Positions 41,626-53,482 of a DNA stretch of 64,000 nt are shown piece after piece. Under the pieces are notes generated by a model, which did not search any database, was not told the origin of the DNA, and was given only the letters and a program-made list of their open reading frames with translations. Location: positions 12,329,766 through 12,393,765 of the forward strand of contig OX155979.1 of NCBI GenBank assembly GCA_944548615.1, written 5' to 3'. Within the stretch, counting starts at the first letter, position 1, and each line of letters begins with the position of its first letter. This DNA is from Micropterix aruncella. Taxonomy: Eukaryota > Arthropoda > Insecta > Lepidoptera > Micropterigidae. The position numbers were made by a program, and so were the translations under genes.

Positions 41626-42489
41626 AAAATACAAACGGAGCTGCCATGGAATTCACCGACCTGAGTCGGGCCCATCATGATACTATTTTTTTACACTTCT
41701 GTGGGGTGAGCAGTGGATTCCGGACTAACTACCGGCTGTGGTAGGTTTAGGACAGCTGTCTTGCCATATGTGAACGTTCACCTTACCACCCATTCACTCC
41801 TCCTTCGAAACCATAGAATTTGAGATATCGCCGTTTTAGATATTTTTTTCTAGGAAAGAGTTGATTATTTTTCTGGAAAGACCAATATCTTTAAAGAGGT
41901 GAAACAGAGATTTAGCTGGCAGGCCACGAGAGCCAACTTCCACCGCGTGAAGGGTTTGACAGTACCCTCCAAACCCTTTGTGCCGGATGGCTCTAAAGGC
42001 AAAAAAAATCACTAGAAAACCTTTCTCAATAATTAGGAAAGCTTCAGATTTGATTCTGGGGGTTGATTCGGTCTCTAAGCAGTATTAATTCCCTGAAACT
42101 ATCGGTTGTAAAGCCCTCCGTCCAGATATAACTCTTTACTCTCTATCTCGGAAGATAACCCTTATCGTAGAAATAACTGTTCCATGGGAATCAAATATCT
42201 TAAAAGACCACGAGTACAAATCTCTGTTTCATCTTTTTAAAGATCTTGGTCTCTTCAGGAAAACAATCAACTCCTTAGAAAAAATATCTAAAACTGTGAT
42301 TTCCGCATGTCAAATTCTATGGATTCGAAGAGGGAGTGAATGCGTGGTAAGGTGAACGCTCACATGTGGCAAGACAGCTGTCTTAAACCTACCACATGCG
42401 GTCATTATTCCGGAATCCACCGCTCATCCCCCAGAAGTGTAATAATATTATGATGGGTGAATTCCATGGCAGCTCCGTTTGTATTTTAT
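41626..42489. mobile_element. LINE-E fold-back element, copy A
   Basis: Left arm (antisense LINE-E 3' end, 41626-41951) and right arm (sense, about 41952-42489) end in mirror images starting AAAATACAAACGGAGCTGCC. The sense arm begins TTTGTGCCGGATGGCTC and lacks the segment between GAGTACAAA and TCTGTTTCA, a deletion of about 35 codons that also removes HLHAVEVGARG. Confidence 0.78.
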
Positions 42490-43052
42490 TTTTAACACGC
42501 TTTTATTAGGTCGGCCTGTATGTAACTATGTAATGGAATCTAAGGTAACTAATTTAACCATCTTCCAAGGATCGTAGCGTCATAAAAATTGGCAGCTGTA
42601 TGTAATTCTGATGCCAATACAATAATATGGTACTGTCGAACTGATCTGATGATGGAGTCGGAAGATATGAACTGGAACTTCATGATGGAACATCGTATCA
42701 TAGCTGCGTTTCGACTTGTTAGAAAAGTCTTGGAATGAACTTTGACCACGATTAGATTTCAAGGTCTAATGATGAAGCCGGAAGATAGGCACTGGCATTC
42801 CATGATGGAATATCATATCATAGCCGTGTGTATGTGAATATCGTATCATACTCCAAAAGCGTGTTTTAATTAAAAAAAATTAAGCTATTAATTTATTGTT
42901 TATAGTATATTTGAACATTAAAGCGCGTAATTATTACATATTGAAACCTGTAAATTGAATTAAAAATTGACATCTTTAAGTAAATAATATTAAAATCATA
43001 AGAATTATGATTTTATAATATGTTTGTTATTATACTTCATTGGGGGGATAGG

Positions 43053-43407
43053 CAGTGTTGGGTCAATCGATTGAATATTTCAATCGACTAATCAATCTAG
43101 ATTGATTTAGTCGCGACTATTGTTAAACACGATTTAAGTACTTCAAATGCCACCCGACAATTCATTCTCGTCGGTCGGCCGGTCAGTCGGCCGGTCGGTC
43201 GGACCGACCGACCAACCGAAAAAAAACGCAAGTGCCGCTGTCGAGAATATCAATTGCAAACGTTTAATCATCAATCGTGACTAACGATTGACGACTAATC
43301 AATCTATAGTCGCCGATTGACGATTAACCAAATCAATCGTTAGTCGTCAATCGCGATTAACATATTCAATCGTCAATTGTTAGTCGATTAAATTTTGCCC
43401 AACATTG
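43053..43407. mobile_element. hAT-like MITE (CAGTGTTGGG)
   Basis: Starts CAGTGTTGGGTCAATCG, ends TTTTGCCCAACATTG. Flanks GGGATAGG and GGGATAGC (8 bp, one change). Interior is made of AATCGATTGA-type inverted motifs and a GGTC/GACC palindromic patch at 43175-43220. Confidence 0.78.
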
Positions 43408-43559
43408 GGGATAGCATGCAGTAAGGGTGTGATTAGAACAGCATCTATTGGGCTCTGTCTATTGGAGCAATCATTGTTTTGAACTATGAGTACCATTAAC
43501 ATGTTGCATTTCAAATCATAGCTGCCAAAATGTAGTACGGCATTGAGTAATTAATGCAT

Positions 43560-44340
43560 GGTGCAATGGCTGTAAGGTGGCCTTAGATCAAGGATGGTAC
43601 ACTTACCGCCACAACAAAGTCCTTGCTGTTATTCGCAAGGTAATTAGCCTCTCAGTGGCTCGTGCCAACAATGGTTTGACAGTACCCTCCAAGCCCCCAA
43701 TACAGTTGGTGCGGGATGGCTCTAAAGGCAAAAAACATTTCACTACAAAACCTTTCTCAATAATCGAGAAAACATCAGATTGGAGTCTGGAGGTCGATTC
43801 GGTCTCTAAGCAGTATAAATTCCCTGAAAGTCTCGGATGCAGAGCCCTGCGTCCAGATATAACTCTTTACTCTCTATCTCGGAAGATGGCCCTTATCGTA
43901 GAATTAACTGTTCCATTTGAACCAAATATCCCAAAAGACGAGTACAAATTAAATAAATACCATTACCTCGCAAATGCCGTCACCCGGAACGGCTTCACTG
44001 TTCACCTTCACGCGGTGGAAGTTGGCGCTCGTGGCCTGCCAGCTAAATCTTTGTTTTACCTTTTTAAAGATCTTGGTCTCTTCAGCAAAATAATCAACTC
44101 CTTCTTAGATAAATTATCTAAAACGGCGATTTTCGCATCTCAAATTCTATGGCTTGGGGGAGTGAATGAGTGGTAAGGTGAACGCTCACATGTGGCAAGA
44201 CAGCTGTCCTAAACCTACCACAGCCGGTCGTTAGTCCGGAATCCACCGTTCACCTCCCAGAAGTGTAATAATTATATATGATGGGCCCGATTTTTGGTCG
44301 GTGATTTCCATGGCAGCTCCGTTTGTATTTTATTTTTTAT
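43560..44340 (+). mobile_element. LINE-E 3' end, sense
   Basis: Frame 43577-44173: VALDQ-type MALDQGWYTYRHNKVLAVIR, RALRPDITLYSLSRKMALIV followed by ELTVPFEPN, HLHAVEVGARGLPAKSLFYL, then stop, and a 3' UTR ending CCATGGCAGCTCCGTTTG and TATTTTA. Retains the segment missing from the fold-back copies. Confidence 0.8.
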
Positions 44341-44659
44341 TTAAGAAGAAATCCTACTGTGGAAATTACTATGGGTTAAACATCCGAATGCAATAGTATT
44401 TACTTATAAAAAGTTCACATGTTGTGGAAGAAACATTGTGGCATGCATTTTTTATCAGGAGAATAAGAGGCGTGAGGAGCTGTTTACTTACTTTCTTTTA
44501 CGTGCAATACTTGCATCTAAGAGCCAGTGTTGAAAAATTCACATCATTTCATGACAAAAATGGTTTATGTATTTGCTTTAACCGATGTTTGTTTGTTTTT
44601 TTTTTATTGCACACTTGAGGGGCTCGATTGCGTTTATTCGTGAACTAATATCGGAACAT

Positions 44660-45215
44660 AGTTCCGAACAAGCTCTATAAAACCTACATTCGCCCGCTCC
44701 TCGAATACTCCTACCAGGTATGGAATCCTTACTTTCGGAAGGATATAGAGCACCTGGAAAGAGTTCAGAGAAGAGCAACAAGAGTTGGTGCTATCGCTGA
44801 GGAACAAACCGTACGAAGTACGACTGAAAGAACTTCGCCTGACAACATTAGAGGAACGTAGGCAGCGAGGAGACTTAATAGAAAGCTACAAAATGCTTCA
44901 CGGTTATTACAGTGTGCCCAACCTCGAGAGCATGTATACCCTGAACACCAATAAGCAACTGCGTTGACACTCGTTGAAGCTAAATAAGACAATTGCAGCA
45001 TCGAACCCCAGGAAATATTTTTTGACAAATCGTGTAGTGGATGCTTGGAATGCGTTGCCAGAGGATGCGATCAGTGCTATCTCTGTCAATAGCTTTAAAA
45101 ATAAACTGGACAATTTTCTTAGTGCAAAACAGTCACAAGTTTAAAAACAAGTGCATGTGATATACACGCATCAGCCTTAAGCTGCTAGTGTATAATATAA
45201 TAATAATAATAATAG
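44660..45215 (+). mobile_element. LINE-A 3' end, empty-site copy
   Basis: Nearly identical to 20735-21577 but with a 2-bp insertion (CAACAAGAGTTGG), a TGG-to-TGA-type stop at GCGTTGACAC, and no TTAA-1 insertion in the 3' UTR (CAGCCTTAAGCTGC intact). (TAA)n tail at 45197-45214. Confidence 0.85.
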
Positions 45216-45764
45216 TTCATGCTAACAAGACAGAGCAGTGCGTTAGAGTGGAATGTAAAATAAACGATCGTATATTTCCCCGCATAAAAATTACCTGCCG
45301 AACATTAGACCATCTGAATTAGTTTGAAAACATTTCGTCCGGTTTCACATTATGCCGCTTTATGTTCGATTGGTAGTTTTATGGTCGAAAAGTGACATTC
45401 ATTCATTTCATATTCCACTCTTAACGTATCGGCCTGTTTCGCTCGCATGAACTAATTCCAATTTAAGTTCACGAAGAAATGCAATCGGTTTCAATAGAGA
45501 ACAATGTAGTAGACCTATTACCAAGACGCAATATCTTTCCACCATACCACAAGTGTTATTTATTGCTAATGTTTATTTGGGCAAATTAATTTACTTAGTG
45601 AGTTTTTTATTAGTGACATCTTTGTAGTAAGGGCAAGCAAGTAAGTAATGAGTAAGAGCAAGGATTTACCATTGCAAAGATCGATTTATCTACAATATAT
45701 ATGAGTAATACAACTTACCTCAGTTATGAGCCGTTTCGGAGTTTTAAGTTCAGAATCTTCTTAA

Positions 45765-46422
45765 CCCTTCGGCTACGTAATGACCAAATTTGGTTGCACA
45801 TCAGAGCACCGTTGACTACGTAACGACCAATATTGGCGGCTTGCTCCCGGAGCGCACAGTAATATTATTTTCTAATTCGAACGTATCCTAAAATCCATAC
45901 CATATATCTCGTTATTACTATAGATACATAGACGGCCGCTAGAATAATTTCGCACGTCATTTCGCAGATATTTCTGGTAAAATTCCATTGTTAAACATAT
46001 TTTATTTTTTAAGAAATCATCAAAATTTTTATTGGTTTTTATGAGCTAATATGTAAATATTTTTGTAAGTAAATACGAAAAACAAAATATTACTTTTGAT
46101 AGAGAATCTAATAAAGATCCCGATAGTATTTACAATTTCTAAATATGGTTGTGCATTTTTCCGTAAGACAAGTACAAGTTAGAAATACCGAGTTTTTTCA
46201 CTTTTTCGACTTTCTCATATTTATTCATAATTATCTAATAGTTTAACAAAATGAAATTTTAATGTTCTATATATCAAATTTCAATGCGATCATTGCACAT
46301 TCTTTTTATGATTGCTATAGTAGTTCCATAGTTATAGTACTTTTTGTCGAGCGCGGCGATATTGCAAGAAATTCCACTAAATTGCCGCGGTCTGCTATGA
46401 AATTATGCTGCTACTCGAAGGG
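45765..46422. mobile_element. TTAA-6: 658-bp piggyBac-like MITE
   Basis: TTAA at 45761-45764 and 46423-46426. Ends CCCTTCGGCTACG and GCTACTCGAAGGG. Internal 46200-46350 is shared with TTAA-1. Confidence 0.78.
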
Positions 46423-46747
46423 TTAAATATGGCTAATTATACGATAACCCAATGTTACCATGTAGTGAATCATTTATCTAAAATATATTATTTGCAGTGA
46501 AGATCCATAAAAGATAGTATATTATGATGTACGGTCACTGGGCACATCATGTTTAACAGCTGGCCTTAGCATATTACTTAAGTCAGGAGTTTTTTTTTAT
46601 AAAGTAACGGGCATAACAAATGAATACACATACATAATAATCATAATAGGGGAAAAAACAATAAATAACAACTGACATATGGAAGAATATCGCGTTTGAC
46701 ACTATAAATAGGATAATAACTACTTCTCAGTTTCAGTCGTTTGAATA

Positions 46748-48000
46748 ACTTGGGTTCTCGACTACAGCGGGCGAGCCCGTCACCTCAGGAAGTTTTAACG
46801 ATTAGTCGTTCTATCTCCCTGGAGTGAGCGCAGAAGACTTGAGGACAAAACAATCCACCGTCTAGCTACGCCACAAGCCCGTAAGAGGCCAACGCCTTAA
46901 CCGCGAGATAGCCAGGAATGTTACCCGACGGGCCTACACTCACGTCCTTACTTCCAATTGCGACCAGATTACTACGGTCTCTCGATTGGTTACGAGTTCG
47001 AGGTCGCTTGCGCGGTCCTCTCCCTTACGAAGCGGTGAAACGGTGTTTACCGAATCTATCGCGGACCACAGCGTCCTTTGCCCGGCTGTCCACCCAGGAT
47101 CGGATGGCCGATGGTCATTTCAAGAGCAGTCGCCGTAAGGTCCGACACCAGCCCCGCTCTATAGGAAACAGTACTGCTTCCAGACTCCCCCGACTGGTCA
47201 GGTCTCAGGGAGCTAATGGGCCCATGATGAGGTGGCCACGATGACCGATGTGTTCAGGATCGGTCCCACTCACGGGTCAACACCCATCCGATGGCCTCCA
47301 CGCATGGGGTGCGAGTCTGGGAACTGTATTGTTTCCTATAGAGCGGGGGTGGTTGCCTACCTTACGGCGACTGCTCTTGAAATGACCATTGGCCATCCGA
47401 TCCCGGTTCAGAGTCGGGCAAAGGACGCCTTGGTCCGCGATACATTCGGTGCACACCGTTTCACCGCTTCGTAAGGGAGAGGACCGCGCAAGCGACCTCG
47501 AACTCAGAACCAATCGAGAGACCGGAGAAATCTGGTCACAATTGGAAGCAAGGGCGCGAGTGTCGGCCCGCCAGGTAACACTGGCTATCTCGCGGTAAAG
47601 GCGTTGGCTTCTTGCGGGTTATGGCGTAGCTAGACGTCGGATTTGTAATGTCCAAAGTCTTCTACGCTCACTGCACAGTCGATAGAACGATGAATCGTTA
47701 AAACGTCCTGCGGTGACGGGTTCGCCCGTTGTGGTTGACATCTCAATATGCTCAGGTCTGACTACAGGTCGATAGAACGACTATTCGTTAAAACTTCCTG
47801 TGGTGACGGGCTCGCCCGTTGTAGTCGACAACCCAAGTTGTTAGTCAGAGTGCACAGTCGATTGGCTTACGCCGCACGGTGCGCAGACCGTCCAGGAGCG
47901 CCAGAAGGTTGATTCCTAGGGGAAACTGACCAAGGCCAGAGTCCTACCCAGGCTCGCACTTCATGCGTGGAGGCCGTCGGCCCATTAACTCCCAAAGTCA
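46748..48000. mobile_element. Composite VT element with 13-bp TSD
   Basis: Outer antisense unit 46748-47192 resumes at about 47835-48000. A sense unit (about 47205-47752) and a further terminal piece (47753-47834) sit inside, so 46760-47190 and 47320-47750 are mirror images. The whole is flanked by AGTCGTTTGAATA at 46735-46747 and 48001-48013. A TCAGGTCT repeat flanks the inner unit. Confidence 0.75.
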
Positions 48001-48013
48001 AGTCGTTTGAATA

Positions 48014-49059
48014 GTTAGAAAGTGCAAGAGCTTTGTAAAAGCTGATACTTTCAGATCAGACAGTATTGTGACCACAGAATGCCGGGCTAGAGTTAGCAGA
48101 GGCCAGACTCCGGAACACCTGGCACTGGCGTACTAGGAAGGTGTAATTTTAAATAGTACCCCCAAAGTGTTGTGGAAAAGCTGAATATTCATCAGTAGAT
48201 AGTGGAAGCAATAAAGAACTCAAAACAAATGGTCAGACTGCTTAACAATATAACCCTTTGCATCAGCGAAACTCCATACATGTCACAATAATGAAGTTCC
48301 TGCATTTACGCTGGTACGTCTGTGCCGCGCAATATAATGGACTTCATTTTTGTGACATGTATAAAGTAATGCTGACGCCACACATTCTATTGAGCAGTCT
48401 CACCATTTGTTTTAAGTTCTGTATTGCATCTACTGTCTACTGATAAATCTGTCCCGGAGTCTGGCCTGCTGACTCTATCCCAGTATTCTGCGACTAAAAT
48501 ACTGTCTCGCCTAAAAGTATCAGCTTTTACAAACTCTTGCACTTTCGCTGCCTCGAACTATAAGAATTTAACAATATTTAACCCAAATATGGTTAGGTGT
48601 ACGCAACGTAGCTCTCGAGACATCCAAGAATTCAATAAATGTGATGGATATTTATGTCATAAAATGATGTAAATTTGGCTCACGGCTCTTATACTATTAC
48701 TAGGTATCTCGAATGTGTGATGTAGTCGGTCAAGAACTCTTATGTACCTATAACTTATTTTGTACTTAAATAAGTTTCGAAAAAAAAAGGCAAAGAGACA
48801 TACATATTGTATAGTTTTCTAGTTATCTTATTACTAATATTTAAATCATTATATAATATTACGATCATAATGCGTAAGATCATGTGGGATGAGTCCTGTA
48901 TTTGCTAATTGTTGTGTAAATTCAGAATTTAATTTAAAATTTAACAGATTTATTGAGAAATATCAATGTTGAAATAAAATAATTTAAAAATAAAATGTTT
49001 TGTTTTTACTTTCCTGGCAAGAAAAGTATTGTGGATGTACTTCTGTGTCTGGTTATTCC
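48014..49059. other. No gene recognised
   Basis: Contains a palindromic pair around 48045-48135 and 48400-48545 (CTGATACTTTCAGATCAGAC region versus its complement) suggesting a fold-back repeat about 500 bp long; otherwise AT-rich. Confidence 0.4.
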
Positions 49060-49582
49060 TTGTTTTTTATTTTTTATTTGTTGAGTGGGGCTTTTCTAAG
49101 GTCTTTATTAGCCTTGTAACACCGCGACCATTGCTGATCTATTGTGTTCGCCACCTACTATAGTTCTGCGCTAAGCCTCGTGTCATTTAACCCGCCACTG
49201 GTGACGTCAATTTGACTTACATCATTTGTGACGCCGGTCTCACGCACCGGGATTTTCAAATTAAGTTTTTTACATAATTAACTATACATGCTACTTTCCG
49301 TTAGTTTAGTTTTAAAGATACGTATTTGTTGGACAATAAAACAAAGCATTTTCATAAATCACGGCTCGTGTATTAGTCTTTTCACTATGGAACTTAGAAC
49401 TCTAAAATTAAAATTAACATAGTTTTTCACCTATCTTCTTAAAAATTAAAAAAATCACAACAATGATATATTATTTTACCTAAATCAGCCCTTTATAGTG
49501 TTATGACACTAGGAACTTTATAAAAAGAAAGAGAAATGGTTATACTTATCCCAAAAAAACTAATTAAAAACACACTCAAAAA

Positions 49583-49746
49583 TCATTGTTCCTCTACAGC
49601 CAAACAGTCTCTGCAAGACTGCACTACATGTTCGAGACACAAATATTTCTTACATTTGTGGCAAGTGTATTTTTTTTTTCTGTTTTTTTGCCATCCACAC
49701 ATAACATCGACCATTTCTTGAAGTTCATTTTCGAAAGACATGCTGA
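49583..49746 (-). pseudogene. piggyBac transposase Cys-rich C-terminus, copy 1
   Basis: - strand: CGWQKNRKKKYTCHKCKKYL, then CLEHVVQSCRDCLAVEEQ stop. This CxxC..CxxH..CxxC pattern is the zinc-binding tail of piggyBac transposases, which helps bind transposon ends. A 2-bp deletion just upstream removes the first Cys pair seen in copy 2. Confidence 0.78.
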
Positions 49747-50181
49747 CCCCAATCTTCAGACCGCAGGGCTGTAAACACAGTAACAAAGAGATAATTTAAA
49801 ATTGAATATTTAATGTGCAGGTATAGACAAAAAAAATGCGATGGGGTGACCAAAGTTGATTACGCAATCAGGACAGGCACCCCCTCCCCTATACAACTGG
49901 GTCTTAGTGGCCAAACTGAAATAGGGCCCATTAGCTCCCCCTTTGTCACAATCAGTGTAGTCCTTTTTCACAATCTGTAATATGCTCCCTCCAATTCAGG
50001 TCACTCACTATCGTCACAGTATACCAGACAGTAGCTTCTCTTACAAAAAATTTAAATAAAAGCGAATAATTCACGAGTCGTAAGGGCTCGGATATGGTCG
50101 CCAGATGTCTCGCTACTCGGCCCACGCAGATATACATCGTTCGAAAATGTCGCCAGCCTTTACCTGCGTGTAATGCCTTTA
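49747..50181. repeat. R-X repeat between piggyBac duplicates
   Basis: ACCCCAATCTTCAGACCGCA ... CAGACAGTAGCTTCTC ... CTTTACCTGCGTGTAATG, near-identical to 54190-54620. Confidence 0.8.
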
Positions 50182-50274
50182 CCTTTATAGTGTTATGACA
50201 CTAGGAACTTTATAAAAAGAAAGAAAAATGGTCATACTTCTCCCAAAAAAACTAATAAAAAACACACTCAAAAA

Positions 50275-50443
50275 TCATTGTTCCTCCACAGCCAAACAGT
50301 CTCTGCAAGACTGCACTACATGTTCGAGACACAAATATTTCTTACATTTGTGGCAAGTGTATTTTTTCTTTTTTCTGTTTTTTTGCCATCCACACTCATA
50401 ACATCGACCATTTCTTGAAGTTCATTTTCGAAAGACATGCTGA
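50275..50443 (-). pseudogene. piggyBac transposase Cys-rich C-terminus, copy 2
   Basis: Same tail with the extra AG kept, giving NGRCYECGWQKNRKKKKYTC in frame before HKCKKYLCLEH. It is thus closer to the ancestral reading. Part of a 260-bp direct duplication (49489-49746 and 50182-50443). Confidence 0.75.
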
Positions 50444-51819
50444 AACAAGGTGATATAATTATAAAAACTTATTAAAATCTATTATAAATATTTATATATA
50501 CATACACATATATATTTAAAAAAAGCTCAATCATGAAATAATACAATCACACAATAAACATACAGTAAAAGAAAATAAATAGCTAACAAAAAAAATAAAC
50601 ATTGAAAAATCATCTTTTACCTTTGACTTACGTAGTCGGTGACTTACCGGGTTGGCGCCAAAACTCCGAAACGTGCGCCCGCGTCACCGTCGCGGAATGG
50701 ACTGACGGTGCGGGGTGCGCAATGAGGCAGCTACTCGAAATCACAACACAAATCGATTGCTAGTGAGAAAGTTATTGGACTTTTTCGAACCACCCGGTCT
50801 CACAGACATATACGTCACCAGTGGCGGGTTAAGAACCGCAGCAGGCTTTTGGCGCCAGATTGTTTTATCTCCTCAGGTTGGAGGTAATGACCACCCAAGT
50901 GGGTGTATTTTTTACTCATCGGCAGGCCACACTCGCACATGAGGTGCAGGAGAGTTTCCTCTGCCCTTGGCAGAATCTGCACATTTTTGTGTCTCGGAGC
51001 TTGAGGTTGAACGCGTGTTTGTTCAGGCCACAATGCCCCGTGAGCGCTCTCACCAGTATGCGTAGATTGTTCCTATTTAGCGATAAGGCCTGATGGGCCG
51101 TCTTAGGGTCGTAAGCCTTAATTATCGCTTTGGAATGATTCAACCCTGGCGTGTTGTTCCGGTGGTTGACGGATTGTTCTATACATATTTGTTTGAGCAT
51201 TAGGTTTGCAAGGCTTTTTGGTACGCCACAGCAAGTTTCAGGCCGTATAACGTTCCCTTTGCTCTCGTCGTAGCAAGTTCATCGGCTTTTTTATTTCCCT
51301 CGATTCCTGCATGGCCGGGAACCCATCTTAGAATTACCCTATTATTTTCGGCCAGAGAATTCAGTAGTGATATGCAGCTTTGCACTAGCTTGGAATTAAT
51401 GGTATTCGAGGCTAGTACCATAAGAGCTGCCTTGCTATCCGAGTGGATATAGATAGGGTGGTTGGCATAGTTCTTACGGAGGTTGATATCCGCACATTCA
51501 ATAAAGGCGCAATTCCTTGTTAGCGCCGAAACGTTTCATCCGATTGAGCTGAAATTTGAGCAAGCAGGCACCATTTGGTTATGGAAAGAGTTCTAAAGAT
51601 TGTGGTTGAATTCGGTCCAAATCTCATTGTACTTAGAGACTTGAAATTTGGTACCCAGTGCGTCCGTCGTATGGTCGAAACCACGTTGTTAAATTTTGGT
51701 TGCAAAATCTCTTATAGTTGCCAGCAACACAAAAAAAAAATAAAAACCGACATACATTTTAATCATAATGTCGAGCCGCCCGAGACTAGCCGAGAAATGA
51801 ACGAACTATATTGGAAAAT

Positions 51820-52700
51820 AGTCATTTTAATACCACGGAAATACTGCAAAAATAATACAGTAAAGACGCTTCTATACGCCGATGATACCAGCTTCTATTT
51901 TGAACATAAAAACACCCAGGTCGTGGAAAAGCTGATAAACGAGCAGCTTCTTGTGGCTAACACTTGGTTTGAAAAAAATCAATTTTTCATAAACCCATCA
52001 AAAACGGTAGCAATAAAATTTTCAACTACTAAAAAGAGTGACAAAATATTACGTTTAAAATGGAATCAGAAAATATAAATATTGTCAGAAATACTAAATT
52101 CTTAGGGATCACTTTAGATGAAAATTTAAACTGGAATCAACATATCGATAATTTGTGTGCAACTTTGTCATCGGCAGTCTATGCTATAAGAAAGGTGAAA
52201 TTTCTGGCTGGCGAGCGTGCAGCGATCGGTGTGTATCACTCCTGCTTCCATTCAAAGATGTCTTATGCGATACTACTATGGGGTAATGCAACCGATATCC
52301 ATCGCGTTTTTGTGCTACAAAAGCAAGCCGTTAGGACAATTTTTGGTGTAAGCAGAGAAACACATTGCGCCTCTTTTTTTATTAAAGCTGGTATCCTTAC
52401 AATGTACATATATCAGTGCCTTTTATACGCCAAAGAGAATCTTTTAAAGTGCGAGCTTCACTCCACTCGACATAGCCATAATACGCGATATAAAAACAAT
52501 ATGTTATTGCCTAAAGTACGCTTGACTAAATATCAAAAAATATTTTTATATATTACTTTTAAATTGTTCAATGCTTTGCCGTCATCGACGAGAAGACTTG
52601 AGATAGCAGCATATAAAATCTGCTTGAAAAATCAGTTAGTCAAACATGCCCTTTACAAACTGGATGACTTTTATGATATTGTGTCCACAATTGCTTGATT
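51820..52700 (+). mobile_element. LINE-F RT C-terminal half
   Basis: Frame 1 (to 52076): KTLLYADDTSFYFEHKNTQV (RT motif C, YADD). After a frameshift near 52060: IVRNTKFLGITLDENLNWNQ, WGNATDIHRVFVLQKQAVRT, HSHNTRYKNNMLLPKVRLTK, ending DIVSTIA stop at 52696. A GAT microsatellite (52985-53013) closes the 3' UTR. Jockey-like. Confidence 0.8.
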
Positions 52701-52984
52701 ATAAATAACCATATTATGACTATACTTTCGAACTAAGTTTTAGATTTTATTGACATTGTTTTTTATTACGCATGTTTCAGAATTTTTCTTTTTCATTGTA
52801 TTGATTATTATTTATTGCTTGATTATTGATTATTTTGTAAATTTGACTATTTTTAAGTAATCACCTCTGATTACAATTATTATTTTTTTTCTTTTAATTA
52901 ATCAAAGCGGTTTTATCATCCGGTAAATTATGATTGTAAAATTTGACATTTTTCTCAGTATTGTGAAATGCTTTTATGGAATGA

Positions 52985-53013
52985 ATAAATGATGATGATG
53001 ATGATGATGATGA
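52985..53013. repeat. (GAT)n microsatellite
   Basis: About nine GAT units at the end of LINE-F; another GAT run at 54718-54734. Confidence 0.9.
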
Positions 53014-53109
53014 TGTTAAGTTCCGGACGAAAATATTATTCTTCCAATAATTTTCTTCCGTGGGTCCCTATGCCGCCTTATCTAGAGTGCTTTAATAGAT
53101 ACCTAGGTG

Positions 53110-53390
53110 CTTAGGATGCGGAAGGGGTTTGGGGGGGGGAGATGGGGGTTCGTTTGGTGGTAGGATGGGGGGGGGGGTTGAGTTTTAGGAAGGAGGGAGG
53201 GCATTATGGGAGTAGCATTGGAAGGGGTGGGGAGGGGGTAGCATTGAGGGTGGGGGTTTGGTGGAGGAGAGGTTGGAGATGGTGGGTTGGGTGGTAAGGT
53301 GTGTTTGGGGGGCGTTGGGGGGTTAGGGGTTAAGGGGTTTGGAGGGAGGAGGGGTTGTCTGCTTGCCGGGAAAGTCTTGGGGTAAGAGAA
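53110..53390 (+). repeat. G-rich strand-biased low-complexity tract
   Basis: About 280 bp of GGGTTTGGGG, GGGGGTTGAG and GGAGG types with very few Cs; many closely spaced G runs. No coding content. Confidence 0.85.
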
Positions 53391-53482
53391 CCGATTTTTT
53401 AAATATAATACCTACTTGATACCGGACGCTACGCTTCTGGTTGGGTATCATATTGGTTAGGGACCGTCCACATATTTCTTAA

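Larger units (their letters stand above)
40556..43545. mobile_element. Pair of inverted termini, candidate 3-kb DNA element
   Basis: CAGTGCCGTACTACGTTTTG at 40555 and the complement of CAATGCCGTACTACATTTTG at 43545, with inverted similarity over about 130 bp. The interior is mostly other insertions (LINE-D, LINE-E fold-back, hAT MITE). Could be one element or two opposed fragments. Confidence 0.45.
49191..50828. mobile_element. TTAA-5: piggyBac remnant with transposase tail
   Basis: TTAA at 49187-49190 and 50829-50832; perfect 17-bp inverted ends CCCGCCACTGGTGACGT. Contains two copies of a piggyBac transposase C-terminal exon flanking an R-X insertion. The 1.64-kb element lacks the DDD catalytic core, so it is not autonomous. 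Confidence 0.87.
49060..51510 (-). mobile_element. LINE-D 3' end interrupted by piggyBac element
   Basis: 49060-49186 (3' UTR and last codons) and 50833-51510 (QPEEIKQSGAKSLLRFL, RALTGHCGLNKHAFNLKLRD, WVPGHAGIEGNKKADELATT RNase H end) join across the insertion 49191-50828. Frameshifts at about 50960 and 51200. Confidence 0.82.

Noticed and set aside
46918..47600. Several 70-110-codon ORFs in the VT composite
   Set aside because: Mirror-image frames of the palindrome, not conserved in the other VT copies.
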